NCBI GenBank assembly: GCA_964035015.1
Contig: OZ036002.1
Location: 4,178,377 to 4,242,376, forward strand
Direction: 5' to 3'
DNA length: 64,000 bases
Source: Corallium rubrum
Lineage: Eukaryota > Cnidaria > Anthozoa > Scleralcyonacea > Coralliidae
Shown: positions 47,677 through 63,713 of the stretch, in pieces
How the letters are laid out: each line of letters starts with the position of its first letter
Numbering within the stretch: the stretch's first letter is position 1
Notes under the pieces: model-generated
What the model saw: only the letters and a program-made list of their open reading frames with translations
What the model was told of the DNA's origin: nothing
The model's database searches: none
Position numbers and translations under genes: made by a program

Positions 47677-48540
47677 AACCTTGGATACGGGGTTGCAGGT
47701 TTAGGTGAATAGATACCCTGGGTGCCAGAAGTTTGTCCATGCCCCCCTAAGGGACAACGGGGCACGATTACGTGAGAACCTCGGGCACACAGAGTACTGA
47801 GATCGTTTTCATCTGACGTCACGGCGGCCATATTGGTGTACCAAAACAATGAAATGGCGGCCATGTTGGTGTACGGCATGGGAATTAGCTCTATTCGTAT
47901 TCAAACATTTCATATTGCTTCACCACCCCAATGGGGCTACCGATCACGCGAGTGAAAACGATTCAACGGAATACTAGAACGTCGCTCGAATTGCCCATTA
48001 ACTGGTTCAATCAATAAAACTATCTTTATTCACGTAAGGATTGACTGCCAATGTCGATAAGCCCAATTGAGAGGAACTTTCTTCTCCCGGCAAACGAGAT
48101 TGGTCCAACCTCAAAAAGAAAATTATAACACTAAATGAATTTCTCGTCGTCAAAGAATCCATGCGTCACGTCATCCACGTTTCCTTGCGTGCTAAGGGTA
48201 TTATTTACATTTGGGAGACAGATCGAGTCCTTGTAACATAGTCCATATTGTGCATCTGGTACATGTATGAGGCTTGGTGCAATGCAACAAACGTTTGATA
48301 GACGTTCGTCAAACGTCGAAATTGCGATCTTCTAAACTTCTAATGACCAGTTAGACACTCCAACCATTGAGCCACTGAGGCGGATGAACAGCTAAGGTTG
48401 AAAATTCATGGCCACGCGTGTTTCCTCTCGCTAAGCAGTAGCGTTGGGTACGAGATGTAGCTATGGTACATATGCGAGCTTGGTGTAATACCAGACATTC
48501 GGTAGACGTTCGCCGCTATTGAAAAGGTCCATTCGAGCTT
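47677..48540. other. No gene recognised; duplicated GGCGGCCAT motif
   Basis: GGCGGCCATATTGGTGTAC and GGCGGCCATGTTGGTGTAC occur 30 bp apart at about 47823-47875, next to a TGACGTCA. The rest is unassigned. Confidence 0.4.
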
Positions 48541-48919
48541 GGCGCCATCTTGAATTCGCAATGCATTGTGATCTATCAAGGGTAATAAGCTCAATTAAAA
48601 GGGTGATTGCTTAGTGTTGAGACAAAATGCGGTAATTTTTTCTTGATAAACACTTTCATGGCAACAATGTCTAGATATGATCGTTGTCATATCGGTAAAA
48701 GCAATAATTCTCGTACGTATAAGGATACATTTGTCATGAATCTATCCTTACACGTCCGAGAATTGTTGCTTTTACCAATATGACAATTATTATATTTAGA
48801 TATTGTTGCCACGAAAGTATTTATAAGGGCAAAATTACCGCATTGTGTCTCAACACTACGCAATCGCGTAGATATAATAATGGATAGACCATAATGCATT
48901 GCGAATTCAAGATGGCGCC
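48541..48919. mobile_element. Palindromic MITE with YY1-like ends
   Basis: GGCGCCATCTTGAATTCGCA at 48541 is mirrored at 48919, and the inner arms (AATTACCGCATT, TTGCTTTTACCAATATGACA and others) continue nearly to the centre. CCGCTATT(GGT)GAAAAGGTC flanks both sides as a direct repeat. Confidence 0.8.
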
Positions 48920-50119
48920 GCTATTGGTGAAAAGGTCTATTTATACTCAGAAAACGTTTTACAGTAAGTCATTGTATCTAATCAAATACAAACGAAAATG
49001 GCGTGGTAAGCAATGAAATAACAAGAAAGTTCTGAAATTATAAAAGCTGTGAATGTGAATCCAGTTATAATTAAGTTAGAGCAAAACCGAAAACTGGCGC
49101 TCTCAGGCGATCGAACACGCAAGGAACTATGGGTGACTTGGAATCTTTTCAAAATACGACGATTTTCGAAATTTGAGCCAGATGCGGTAAGAAAGATTTT
49201 GACAAAACACATATGGATGACAACAGTGGACAAGTACAACATGGGTGAATATGACAATAATAATTGAAGCTACATGCTTAAGATATATTGTAGTCTTAAC
49301 GAGCAATGAGATGTTTTTGATTGTCAAGTTAATTGTCACAACAACGATGAGGATGGTGTACCAAGGAGACAGATGAGAAGCTGATGGTTGGACTGGTGGT
49401 GATGGTGGCTTGGTGGTGATGGCTTGATCGTCCCTGATTGGCGATTCAGATGAGTCCAGTGTATATAGTTTACATTAATTGTCCAATGCTACTTTACATG
49501 ATGGTGTACGTGACAAGATACAACTAATGGTTTACAAATTGTGTTTTATGAGAGAAAGTCAACGGTATAGATACATGAATATGATAAGCGATTTGCAATG
49601 AAGCAAGGAAGTGAGTGGAACATTGGTTGATGTTTTGTGGAAAGTGGTTGAATCGGTGAATAAAATTGAGGTAAAACCGGTAAAAATGTTAATTTTTTGT
49701 GGTCATGAACGAATGTTGACATGATATGAAAATGAATCGAATGAAATCTTGGTGAGAAACTATCGAAAGATGGCTAAAATACACCAGTGATTGTGGAACA
49801 AATTCGCAAATTTGAAAACAACAAAATTCACCAATGGTCTATGAAATATGTTCTTAAACATTGTGATTTCCCAGAACACTGTGAGTGCAACAAATCTACC
49901 AATGGCCACCTTCCATGCCAAATGCAATGATTATGATGAATATGTTCCGTGTGATTTCATTGTTAAAACATTATGTGAGTAAAACAATCTATACGCAAGA
50001 TCTTTTGGTAAGATAAAAGGACAATGTGATCTAACGTGTACTTAAAATGGGCAAAGACACACAAAAAACACGCAACAGAAATAGATTGTGTGTCGATCAA
50101 TCAATGCATGCTTTGAGCC

Positions 50120-53100
50120 TTACTTTAAACTTGGGGGTTCTTGCATAATTTTTTGAGTAATCAAGAAGTAGGCCATCTGGACAGATGTTGGGTCTCCGGT
50201 GATAACGACTTTCCTGTTGGAGGTCCCAGAAATGAATTCCCCTTTGTGCGAGATGGAGATATTCGCGTTACTGAACTGCATGAATTCGCTGAGCGTCTTC
50301 CCGCCCCTACCTAGGATAATTCCTATGTAGTGATCCGGCACCGACATCTCGTACGTAGCAGTCGTTGTGATGACCGCGGCGCCGGGATTCACGCCAAACT
50401 GCTGCATGCCAAGCATCGCGGTCAGGGGGTTGGTGCTCGCAAGCTGGTTCGAGGCGAACATGTTGGCTTGGGCCAAAAGATTGGAACTGCTCCCTTGAGC
50501 GTCTCGCCCACCCCCTAAGCCTAACACCGACGAAAAGTTACCGAATCCGGCCATCGCGGCCGCGGCTCCTCCTCCGCCACCGTTTGTCAAGGACGATTTT
50601 GAGTAACCGGAGTACGACAAGTTGCTGTTTAAGGCGTGGTCGGGATCTTCTTGGCATTTTGTGACCACCACTGCAGCTGCGGCTTTTATCTGCTCCGCCT
50701 CACCGCTGATGGTAACCACTCTTTCCCCTGAAATCTCTGTGGCCTTCTGCGAGATCTGCAGCTTTGCCCCGGTCTCTTCGGTAATTCCACGGATAAAGGA
50801 ACCGCCTTTTCCGATGATCATCCCGGCTGTGGAATTAGGCACGATCAATTTTATCTGTTTGCAGCGTTCGGGAAGCTGCGAAGGAGTAGAACTCCTTCCA
50901 GGAAACTCGATGCGTATCTTCTCCGTGATTAGGTCGAGCATTGAGAGAATCTGATGGAGTTCTCCAATGATGACGACAACGCGCTCAGCTGTACCTGGAT
51001 AGAACTCGCTGCTTGAAGATAGTTTGATCTTGGCCCCAGTCTGTTCTTGCATCACGGCAATCGTTTGCCCTTTCTTGCCAATGATGGAGCCGGCAATGTG
51101 ATTTGGCACCATGGTCTTCAACATCGGTGACTTTCCTAAACACAAAAAAAATGCAGAGTCAGAGTTTAGTCCAGCTGGACAGCATTGGGAGACATGTGGG
51201 CTACCTTTCACCATTGAAGTTAAAGGGTGTATGAAGTGAAAAATACGTTGGCATTTTTGTTGTTTTACTGTACAGGGGAGCATGACAGGAGCACTCACTG
51301 AAAATTGCAAGAGAATCTGACGCGTAGTTTTCGCGCTATCGACTCTCAAAATTTGCCGTGGATAGTTTGTTTTGGGGAAATTTGGGCTTCTTGGTAACAA
51401 TGCCTTTTGATGTACGCAGATGGATTATTAATAGTGAAATCTATTGTTCTTATGCACAGTTGTTCTTATGCATAGTTGTCCATTTGCAGACACGCAAATT
51501 TGTGGCACACAGCGGTAACGCAAACGAACTCGGAAACGTCGTCGAGAGTCCCGGGAATAGTTCTCTCTTCTTTTTAACGGACTGTGTCACCCTGGAATCG
51601 GTTTAGCCGGAGATAGGGTTTCACGTTCGGTAAAGCTCCACAGATCATGTTGGGTCCACAGGCATTTAAACATCATTAATAAGTCTCTATATTGCAATTG
51701 GTCTTTTACAGGTAGCCATTCCAATTCTTGTAAATAAGGAGTGATGTGATCAAACTTTCGGGTGCCTGTAATGATTCTAACAGCAAAGTTTTGGACCAGT
51801 TGTAATTTCTTGATGTTTGAATCAGATGTGTTAGCCATACTGACAAGCAGTAAAATAATTTGCTTAAAACCAATGACTCTATAATTAATTTTAAGGTGTC
51901 CTTGTTAAAACAGTCCTTTACGCGATAAATAACTTTTAAAACTTATAAAACATATCCCATGAATACACAACAATCATGACATGCCTTCTACAGGATGTAT
52001 TCCATGTATTAATCATCGATGCACACTCTGGTTTTTAATCGCGCCTGAGTACAAGGCAGGCCTTGTATGGTGTATTTATATATTTGAGTATTTTGTTTGG
52101 TACAGTATTTTATATCCTTTCAAATCCCCTTCAAAATGCAGGTAATACTTTTTTTTTTTTTGCTGAAACACATTCCATGACAGGATCCCGTAAATAAGAT
52201 CATATAACACCTGCATTAAAGCAACTGAAATGGCTTCCCGTAGAGAATATCTTGTATCTCCGGGATTGTGTTATGACGTTTAAATGTATGAACAATTTAG
52301 CGCCTGATTATCTATGCCGAAAGTTTGTTACTCGTTCTGAGATTAGTAATCGCGTAACACGGCAGAGTAAACAATTACATAAACCGCTTTGTAGAACTTC
52401 TAAAGCTCAGAAGTCTTTTTTATACAGGGCTTCTACAATTTGGAATAAGCTTGATGCCTCACTAAAATCTAGAATGACAGTTCAAAGTTTTAAACATAAT
52501 ATAAAGACGAATCTTCTCATGGATTTCTTAAATAAGTAATCCTCTGTGATATGAATTTAAACCAATGTTTTAAATTGGATTTTTATTATAGTATATTCGT
52601 AAACACAAACTTTTGTAAATGTAGTGATATACAGTAGTTAGTATGTTACAAAACACTGTAAATTAGAGCTGAAAAGCCTCTCGAGGAGCATCTAATAAAA
52701 CTATGTATGTACAGTCAACTCTCGCCTTGCGAACACCCCGCTATTACGGACACCCCGCTATTAAGGACAGTTGGTAAATCCCCGGGCCGAACCTACTATG
52801 AAATGTATTGAAATAACTCTCGCTATTACGGACTCTCGCTATTACGGAATTGCGGACACTTTACGTGGTCCCCAACAAACATTTTTATTGTTCTACTCTC
52901 GTTACAACGGACACCTTGGACGTATTCTTCTCTCGACACATGAAAGTGAATGACTTTTTAATTTATCGAGTGACATATTTATGTTACTGATTCATGTTAC
53001 CGTTGTATTTTTGGTTTTGGAATAAAAAAAAATAATTTGAATACAAATTTTTGACTTGTATTTTGTCTTGTACTATGTACTTATGTATCACAGCAAACGT

Positions 53101-54264
53101 CAACTAGAAATTGAAATAAACTGGACATTTAAAAAAAAAAACAGTAATACATTGTAGTGACATTTTACAACCTGAAATCGGGATATTTTCATCGCATCCC
53201 GCTATTGCGGACTCTCGTTATTACGGACACCAAATGACGGTCCCCAGGGCGTCCGCTATAACGAGAGTTTACTGTATGTATGTATTTCAGAGACAATAAA
53301 ATTTGCCAGGGGAGCATGCCCCCAGACACCCCTAGAAGTTTGGCACACCTTTGACACTCCCCCCACATGGTAAGTATTGCCTGTCCCCCCCCCCCCCCCC
53401 CCCTCTGTTAAATATTCTGAAAGAAACACTGTGTGCTTGATTAATACATCAGAGCACAGATCACGAGAAAACAGAAGCTTGGTATGAGACCAGGCTCAAA
53501 ATTGTGTGAGTGGAGACTTTTTATTTGATTTGGAATTTCATGCTACAAGAAAGTGTAGCCTTATTTCAATGTGTATACCACTGATCTCTATATACAACTG
53601 GATGGGCCATGAGGCCAGATTTTTCGTGCCAGTTGTATGATGATGAAAGACAGTTTTGACAAAGAAACACTCAAGCTCATCATATCATCTCTTGTCATTA
53701 GTAAACTTTTCTACTGTTCTTCGACATGGTCAAATACATCGACTGCAAACATTAGCAAACTCCAAGCTGTACAGAACTTTGCGTGCCGAATAATTACAAA
53801 CACTAGAAAGTTCGACCACATCACTCCTGCGCTACGCCAGTTGGGTTGGATACCTGTCAGAGAACAACTTCTGCTCAGAGACTCAACCATGATGTACAAA
53901 TGTATGAACTCGCTTGCCCCACCATATTTATGTGACAAACTTTGTAAACGATCTTCAGTACACAGCCGTCTTACACGAAACCATGATACTCTACAAATCC
54001 CATTTTGTCGTACCACCACTGGGCAATGATCATTCCATTACAGGGCTGTTAATCTTTGGAACAGCCTGGATGATGGTATTAAAAAAGCAAGATCTCTTCA
54101 CCATTTTAAAACATTAATGAAAAACAATCTGTTGGACAATTTCATTAACAATTAATCTGTAAATACTTATACTATAGACTAGATTTTTATTATTCATATT
54201 TTATATCATTAACTTTGATTGTAATGGGCATTGAAAAGCCCAGTTGGGAATTGCTCAATAAATA

Positions 54265-54295
<31 letters not shown>

Positions 54296-57200
54296 TGTAT
54301 GTATGTATGTATGTATGTATGTATGTATGTATGTATGTATGTATGTATGTATGTATGTATGTATGTATGTATGTATGTATGTATGTATGTATGTATGTAT
54401 GTATGTATGTATGTATGTATGTATGTATGTATGATGTGACCACTACCCAAGATGGCCCACTGAAGTTCATAGCTTTCTTGATTGAAAACAGACAAAGAGA
54501 GTTATTTTAAGAAGATTTAAACAAATGTAAGGACACAAGAAGTACTCAATAAGGTTTAAGACACTAATTTCTTGTATTTGTTTCTATTACTGAGCTGTAA
54601 AACCTTTAAATTTCGTTGTTTTTCTTCCGTGCTGAGAACGAAGAAATTCATGATAATATAAACTGAAAAACAGACTATAAAATCTATGAAGAATTCAATT
54701 CCAAGTCTTAAATTGTACCTTTTATAGTAATCTTAATGCCTTAACAATATTTCGTGTTGTGCATTTGCCATCTTTTGACTGTATTTGTTGTTAAACAGTG
54801 AAAACTAAACGAACCAGAATCTGTTGTTTGCTTTACAGCTTTTCCGACTCCCGTGGCACAGTGCTTATTTTGATGTCAAGATTGCTTATGCCACTAGTCA
54901 ACTTTAGGATTGGGAACAAGTTCTAAGGCCGCAATGCGTCATATGTTCCACTACGTGAGATAGCATCAACTGCCACAAAATGTGGCCATAGGGAATGGCC
55001 TATCTAGTTTATATGGAGATCAGTGGTCTATACTTTATATTTAACCCATGCCTAGGTTGACTGACAATTGTTTCTTACTGTTTTTGGCCCACTCAGGCAG
55101 CAATAGGTTAAACTCATTGCTGCCTAAACTGACTAAAAGTTTCCCACTTTCAAGGTAAAAATGTCTGGCATTAGAGAAAGTATTTAATAGTAAGATAATA
55201 AAAGGATAGATTAATGATTGCCTAATAGATTAACACTAGCAACCAATACAAAACCAATATTCACATCAGTGCCATTCTAACAATTTAATATTGTATTGCA
55301 TAACATAATAATTATTATGAATATTTAATATTTTTGCCATCTAATCTTTCTTCTTTAAGTAAAATAATTGTAAGCTACCAAAATTAAAACCCTTAAGTTA
55401 CATGCATGTTTCCCCATAAGCAGTTTATACATTTACACGCAAATTAAACTTTAAGGTTTTCAAATGCACCTTACAATAATTTTTGACATGGCTGAGTGAA
55501 GGCATATCAAAGGCGCTAAGGCAGCTGCCATACAACACATATCGGCCCACAAATTACAGCTAAGACTTGGGTGTTTGTTTTATGGAGGGAGGAAAACTGG
55601 GGAACCCAGTGAAAAACCCTCGAAGCATGGGAGAAACCAACTAAACTCTAGTCACATGAGTCTCAAGCTTGAGAACAGGGTTATTCCCAGATGGTCACCC
55701 ATCCAAGTACTAACCCCGTCCAATTGGGCTTAACTACTGGTGAGAGGCAGCGCCGTAACAGCACACGCTAACCGTGCTTCCCCAAAATGTTACTACTATG
55801 TTCCCTGTTTCAGCAGTATATCTAACCTTACTATATTTCAATTGATACTACAGAAGATATTATTTCTTTTTTTGTAAGGATTTATATTAATATTTTTGAA
55901 TGTTGGAATATTTCCTGAAGTAGTTGACTTGAAAGAGCAAAATTATGTTTTATTTAACTACTTCAGATAACAATCATTATAAAAAACAGCAATTTTAAAA
56001 ACAGCTTACTTGGTGATGTGTCACACACAACTGTTAACACAATAACTGTTTTAACAAGTGTAAATATTATAACAAAATTATGCTTTCACCCACTCAGCTG
56101 TCACCGATTCCTCAAACTTCAAATTCTTTAAAAGCATTCAACTTCAATATAGATCTCCATTTATAGTAGCAGAGCCAAATGTAGATTTTTTACCCCTCAG
56201 CAGTTTTAAGCCATTGATCATTTCTTCTTTATCCCAAATTATGAGCAGAGCAGAAAGATGAGTAATGCTTTTCAAAATACGCAAGATCAGAACATCAACA
56301 AGAGAACATAGCACACAAGCACTATATTTCAAGATTATCAAATTCAGCTTTACCAACTGTCATTTAGAAAACATTTTTCATAAGTAATTCACAATCTAAT
56401 CCCTCTATTTATTTTTGTGCGACCATGGTCTACCCAAAAATAAAATAAATTGAGGGATTCTCGAACACAAAAACCATGTATACTCAATGTCTTTGGTGAA
56501 AGTATATTGTTTCATAATTAGGAATTCCACTGTGAATAATGGGTCATTAAAATTTAATGTGGCTTCACAGAGATCTCAGATTATTTCTGCTACAACCTGA
56601 CAACCTAATACATTGTCTACTGTATTAACTTGAAAGAAACTGACTTTCAAACTAACAAAATCTTGCCAGAAAATGGCTTATAATGCCCCTAAACTGCAAT
56701 ACGTTTAACCCCTTTGTGATATAGGCCAAGAACAAGCAACAGACAAAAGTTAATAGACTTCACAACATAAGAACCACAGTTTGGATAAAAATTCAACTAA
56801 CGTTCAGACACAACTTTGTAATGTCAAGCCTTAGAGGAAGGCTGAAAATAAAATTATTATTTAAAAAAGACATTTATCTTTAAGGACGAGGGCATTACTT
56901 GCCGGATATCAAGCCAGCACTCGTAAAAATAATTTGTCTTATTTAGACAGTCCATTCAGAGCTTTGTATCCTTCGCCTGTCGACAGAAAAGCATTGAAAT
57001 TTCCGTGTGATTACTTTTATATCGACTGCCAGAAGTAAACAGCGAAGCGCGGAGATAAAATTGACTAAATACCATACTATTTTAGGCTAAGAGCTCGGAA
57101 AAGACCCAAACGAACCTCCTTAGAAACGGGAGTTCTAGTTTTCTACTAGAGAGATTCGTCAGGTCAAAAACCCCGAAACTTCACCTGTCTAGATAACTAT

Positions 57201-57802
57201 CGATTTTTACCTTGAGAGGAAGTGTATGGCACATACATAGGCCGTTCTGCCATCAGACATATCTTCTTTGGCACACACTGTCGTTGCTTCACCTGATATT
57301 GAATGGCCCCGACTGACAAGCTTACTTAGGAAATGCAATCAAATACCAGCTGGTGGAATCAATTCAAAACGAGAGCATGTTTGTCATTCGTCGACCATCG
57401 CTTCGCTCCAGTGTGACGGGCTCGCCTCGAAGCAGTCGAAAGTCGCCTGAATACTATCTAGAAGCTATTCTGGGTCCCAAAACCTTAGAATAAAACCCTT
57501 AGTCGACCGACAGACAGGAATGCTTTAAGATTATTCGAATTCCTTTGCTCGACGAACGCATATCAAGGTAGCACCCAAGACTATCGCCTGAACACATCCG
57601 GTTGCGGACGACACTCCGAAACGCATCGGAAAATGGCAGTTTTAACGAGCTTAAGGAGTAACTTACCGCTGTAATTCGCCCTCTTGTTGCTCACCAGATC
57701 ATCGTTATCGATTTCCAAGGACCTTTTATTCGTTTCGTAAACCGTGGTGTCTGTACTCAAGCCGTAATCAGCGCCAGCTGCAAGGTTGAATCCGTCCGCC
57801 AT
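50120..57802 (-). CDS. NOVA: Nova-type triple KH-domain RNA-binding protein, two coding exons
   Basis: Nuclear RNA-binding protein of the Nova/pasilla family; relatives bind YCAY clusters and control alternative splicing. Coding exons on the minus strand: 57802-57667 (phase-1 end) and 51135-50120. The codon is G|GA across a 6.5-kb GT-AG intron, and the joined ORF is 1152 nt, 383 aa. Residues 26-41 (KRSLE...SNKR) resemble the bipartite nuclear signal at the same place in vertebrate Nova. KH1 covers about 50-120 with the GKKG loop at 65-68, KH2 about 138-206 with GKGG at 154-157, and KH3 about 306-376 with GRGG at 321-324. A Gly/Ala/Ser-rich linker lies between KH2 and KH3, as in Nova. The fragments SEFYPGTAERV and HKGEFISGTSNRKVVITG separate it from PCBP/hnRNP K. 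An upstream in-frame ATG exists, but the ATG at 57802 gives the Nova-like N-terminus. All three KH domains share one exon, unlike the multi-exon vertebrate genes. Confidence 0.93.
51587..51838 (-). mobile_element. CR1-like LINE ORF2 fragment in Nova intron
   Basis: KKLQLVQNFAVRIITGTRKF, HITPYLQELEWLPVKDQLQY and RDLLMMFKCL are the conserved post-RT segment of CR1/Jockey-like ORF2. 5' and 3' truncated. Confidence 0.8.
52200..52711 (+). mobile_element. CR1-like LINE 3' end in Nova intron
   Basis: YLRDCVMTFKCMNNLAPDYL, KSFLYRASTIWNKLDASLK and a C-terminal NLLMDFLNK stop, then a 3' UTR ending in TATGTATGTA. Confidence 0.8.
52712..53274. mobile_element. Pogo/Tigger-like MITE, 563 bp, TA target site
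   Basis: CAGTCAACTCTCGCCTTGCG / CGTCCGCTATAACGAGAG...TTTACTG ends between TA dinucleotides (52710-52711, 53275-53276). Repeated CGCTATTACGGAC words inside. Such CAGTNNACTCTCG ends are characteristic of pogo-type Tc1/mariner elements. It sits in the TATG tail of the preceding LINE. Confidence 0.8.
53637..54262 (+). mobile_element. CR1-like LINE 3' end with frameshift
   Basis: KLIISSLVISKLFYCSSTWS, LQAVQNFACRIITNTRKFDH and LRQLGWIPVREQL, then after one frameshift near 54030 AVNLWNSLDDGIKKARSLHH and NLLDNFINN stop. The 3' UTR runs straight into the (TATG)n array. Confidence 0.85.
54268..54433 (+). repeat. (TATG)n array, about 41 units
   Basis: Pure TATG tetramers immediately after the LINE 3' UTR, probably grown from its terminal repeat. 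Confidence 0.97.
54434..55486. other. Nova intron, no gene recognised
   Basis: 55045-55180 carries AACCTATTGCTGCCTGAG-like and AACTCATTGCTGCCTAAAC words, in inverted and direct copies, resembling the TTAACCC-type MITEs. Otherwise unremarkable. Confidence 0.35.
55487..55790 (-). mobile_element. 5S rRNA-derived SINE in Nova intron
   Basis: Minus strand: GCTGCCTCTCACCAGTAGTT, then GTACTTGGATGGGTGACCAT and body words GGGTTTTTCACTGGGTTCCC and GCCTTTGATATGCCTTC, collinear with the copy at 32745-33020. Confidence 0.8.
55797..55850 (-). repeat. Single arm of the 33.3-kb palindromic element family
   Basis: On the minus strand ATATAGTAAGGTTAGATATA and TGCTGAAACAGGGAACATAG match the arm at 33300-33335 with few changes. 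Confidence 0.7.
55851..57666. other. Rest of Nova intron, no gene recognised
   Basis: AT-rich; ORFs at 56144-56356 and 57268-57450 have no motif or splice context. Confidence 0.35.
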
Positions 57803-58286
57803 TTTTTCTTCGTCAATGAAACACGATCGCACATGCTCGTGCTGACTCGTCACAGGCCCCCTCATTAAGAGCGCGATCAATATATAAGGCAAGAGCAGAG
57901 AGTAGCTTTGAAAGATTCCATAAAAATACAACTACAAACAAATCATCGTCCAGCAATGATAGATAATTAGTACCACATCGAACGTATATCTCAAAATAGG
58001 CCGTAAAATGAAAAGTTTCCAATTCCGGGGGTGAACCGCCTACCCCCGAAAACCTTACCTCGGCACTCGTTTCGCCTGTTTGGGTCCAATTAACGAAGTG
58101 ACACCTCGCCCACGAAAACACCTAGATTTGACTTTTTTTTATTTATTGTTTTTCCATACAAAAACAAGTACTAGAAACCAGAATTTCAAAACTGTACTTC
58201 TTGTAGGCATTATTCACGTTGCAAAAGTTCCACAACAACGTTCTTTTTCCTCTAAATTGGAACAGTACTCTGACCGAATAAGGTAG
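57803..58286 (-). other. PARP1-Nova intergenic spacer
   Basis: Only about 485 bp separate the PARP1 stop from the Nova start, both on the minus strand. It must hold the PARP1 3' end and the Nova 5' UTR and promoter. No TATA box was recognised; short ORFs here show no family resemblance. Confidence 0.5.
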
Positions 58287-61938
<3,652 letters not shown>

Positions 61939-62045
61939 CTGAATATAAAAATATATTACGTTTTTAAGTATTGTATTCAAATAAAAGACAAAGAAAAGTC
62001 TACGCAATATCACATGTTTACTCACGAACACTCGCCATGGGTCAA

Positions 62046-63455
62046 AGTATGGTGGTCTAGCATGGTGTGGTATGGTATGGTGTGGTGTAGTGTGGTATGG
62101 TGTGCTATGGTATGGTATGGTAGGTATGGTGTAGTGTAGTGTGGTATGGTGTGATGTGGTGTGGTATGGTGTAGTGTGGTATGATATGGTGTGCTATGGT
62201 ATGGTATGGTATGGTTGGTATGGTTGGTATGGTGTAGTGTGGTATGGTGTGGTGTGGTGTGGTGTGGTGTGGTATGGTTGGTATGGTGTAGTGTGGTATG
62301 GTATGGTATGGTATGGTGTGGTTGGTATGGTGTAGTGTGGTATGGTATGGTTGGTATGATGTAGTGTGGTATGGTGTAGTGTGGTATGGTGTAGTGTGGT
62401 ATGGTATGGTGTAGTGTGGTATGGTATGGTGTGGTATAGTGTGGTATGGTGTAGTGTGGTATGGTATGGTTGGTATGATGTAGTGTGGTATGGTATGGTG
62501 TGGTTGGTATGGTGGTGTGGTGTGGTATGGTATGGTGTGGTATAGTGTGGTATGGTGTAGTGTGGTATGGTATGGTTGGTATGATGTAGTGTGGTATGGT
62601 GTAGTGTGGTGTGGTATGGTATGGTTGGTATGGTGTAGTGTGGTATGGTATAGTGTGGTATGGTGTGGCATAGTGTGGTATGGTGTGGCATAGTGTGGTA
62701 TGGTGTAGTGTGGTATGGTGTAGTGTGGTATGGTGTAGTGTGGTATGGTGTAGTGTGGTATGGTGTAGTGTGGTATGGTGTAGTGTGGTATGGTGTAGTG
62801 TGGTATGGTATAGTGTGGTATGGTGTAGTGTGGTATGGTATGGTGTAGTGTGGTATGGTGTAGTGTAGTGTGGTGTAGTGTGGTATGGTGTAGTGTGGTA
62901 TGGTGTAGTGTGGTATGGTATGGTGTAGTGTGGTATGGTATGGTATGGTGTAGTGTGGTATGATATAGTGTGGTATGGTGTAGTGTGGTATGGTATGGTG
63001 TAGTGTGGTGTGGTATGGTGTAGTGTGGTATGGTATGGTGTAGTGTGGTATGGTATAGTGTAGTGTGGTATGATATAGTGTAGTATGGTGTAGTGTGGTA
63101 TGGTATGGTGTAGTATGGTATGGTATGGTGTAGTGTGGTATGGTATGGTATAGTATGGTGTAGTGTGGTTCGGTGTAGTGTGGTATGGTATAGTGTGGTA
63201 TGGTGTAGTGTGGTATGGTATGGTATGGTGCAGTGTGGTATGTATGGTATGTATGGTATAGTGTGGTATGGTGCAGTGTGGTATGGTGCAGTGTGGTATG
63301 GTATGGTGCAGTGTGGTATGGTATGGTGCAGTGTGGTATGTATGGTATAGTGTGGTATGGTGTGGCATAGTGTGGTATGGTATGGTGTAGTGTCATATGG
63401 TACGGTATGGTGTGGTGTGGTGTGGTATGTTATAGTGTGGTATGTTATGTAATAT
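62046..63455. repeat. Pentamer-based satellite (TATGG/TGTGG/TGTAG), about 1.4 kb
   Basis: Built of TATGG, TGTGG, TGTAG and TTGG-variant pentamers, often ordered as a 15-bp higher unit TATGGTGTAGTGTGG, most regular at 62690-62860. It lies upstream of the first visible PARP1 exon, presumably in an intron. Long ORFs across it are repeat translations. Confidence 0.97.
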
Positions 63456-63552
63456 TTAAAACATGAGCAGCAGTGTTTTATCAGATTTAAAACACGAGGC
63501 GATAGCCGAGTGTTTTAGATCTGATAAAATACGTACTGCGAATGTTTTAAAT
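63453..63552. repeat. Hairpin palindrome with GC-rich centre
   Basis: ATTTAAAACATGAGCAGCAG...TTTTATCAGAT arm mirrored with small changes around ACGAGGCGATAGCCGAGT. Confidence 0.75.
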
Positions 63553-63575
63553 AGCTTCAAAAACGACCCATTTGG

Positions 63576-63713
63576 TAAGACTATGTGCACACGGTAACGT
63601 TTCCGAGCGTTTTCGTATTGTTTACTGTTCTCAAGGGAATCGGAAACAATCAGCTCATTACTTGAAACAATACGAAAACGTTCGCAAACGTTGCCGTGTG
63701 TACATAGCCTAAG
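63576..63713. mobile_element. Palindromic MITE, about 138 bp
   Basis: CTATGTGCACACGGTAACGT...GCGTTTTCGTATTGTTT arm is mirrored; AGGCTATGTACACACGGCAAC is the complement at the right. Confidence 0.8.

Noticed and set aside
54190..54510. Long ORFs over the TATG array
   Set aside because: Microsatellite translation.
62022..63368. 448-aa and 400-aa His/Tyr/Thr-rich ORFs
   Set aside because: Translations of the TATGG satellite; stop codons cannot arise in these frames.
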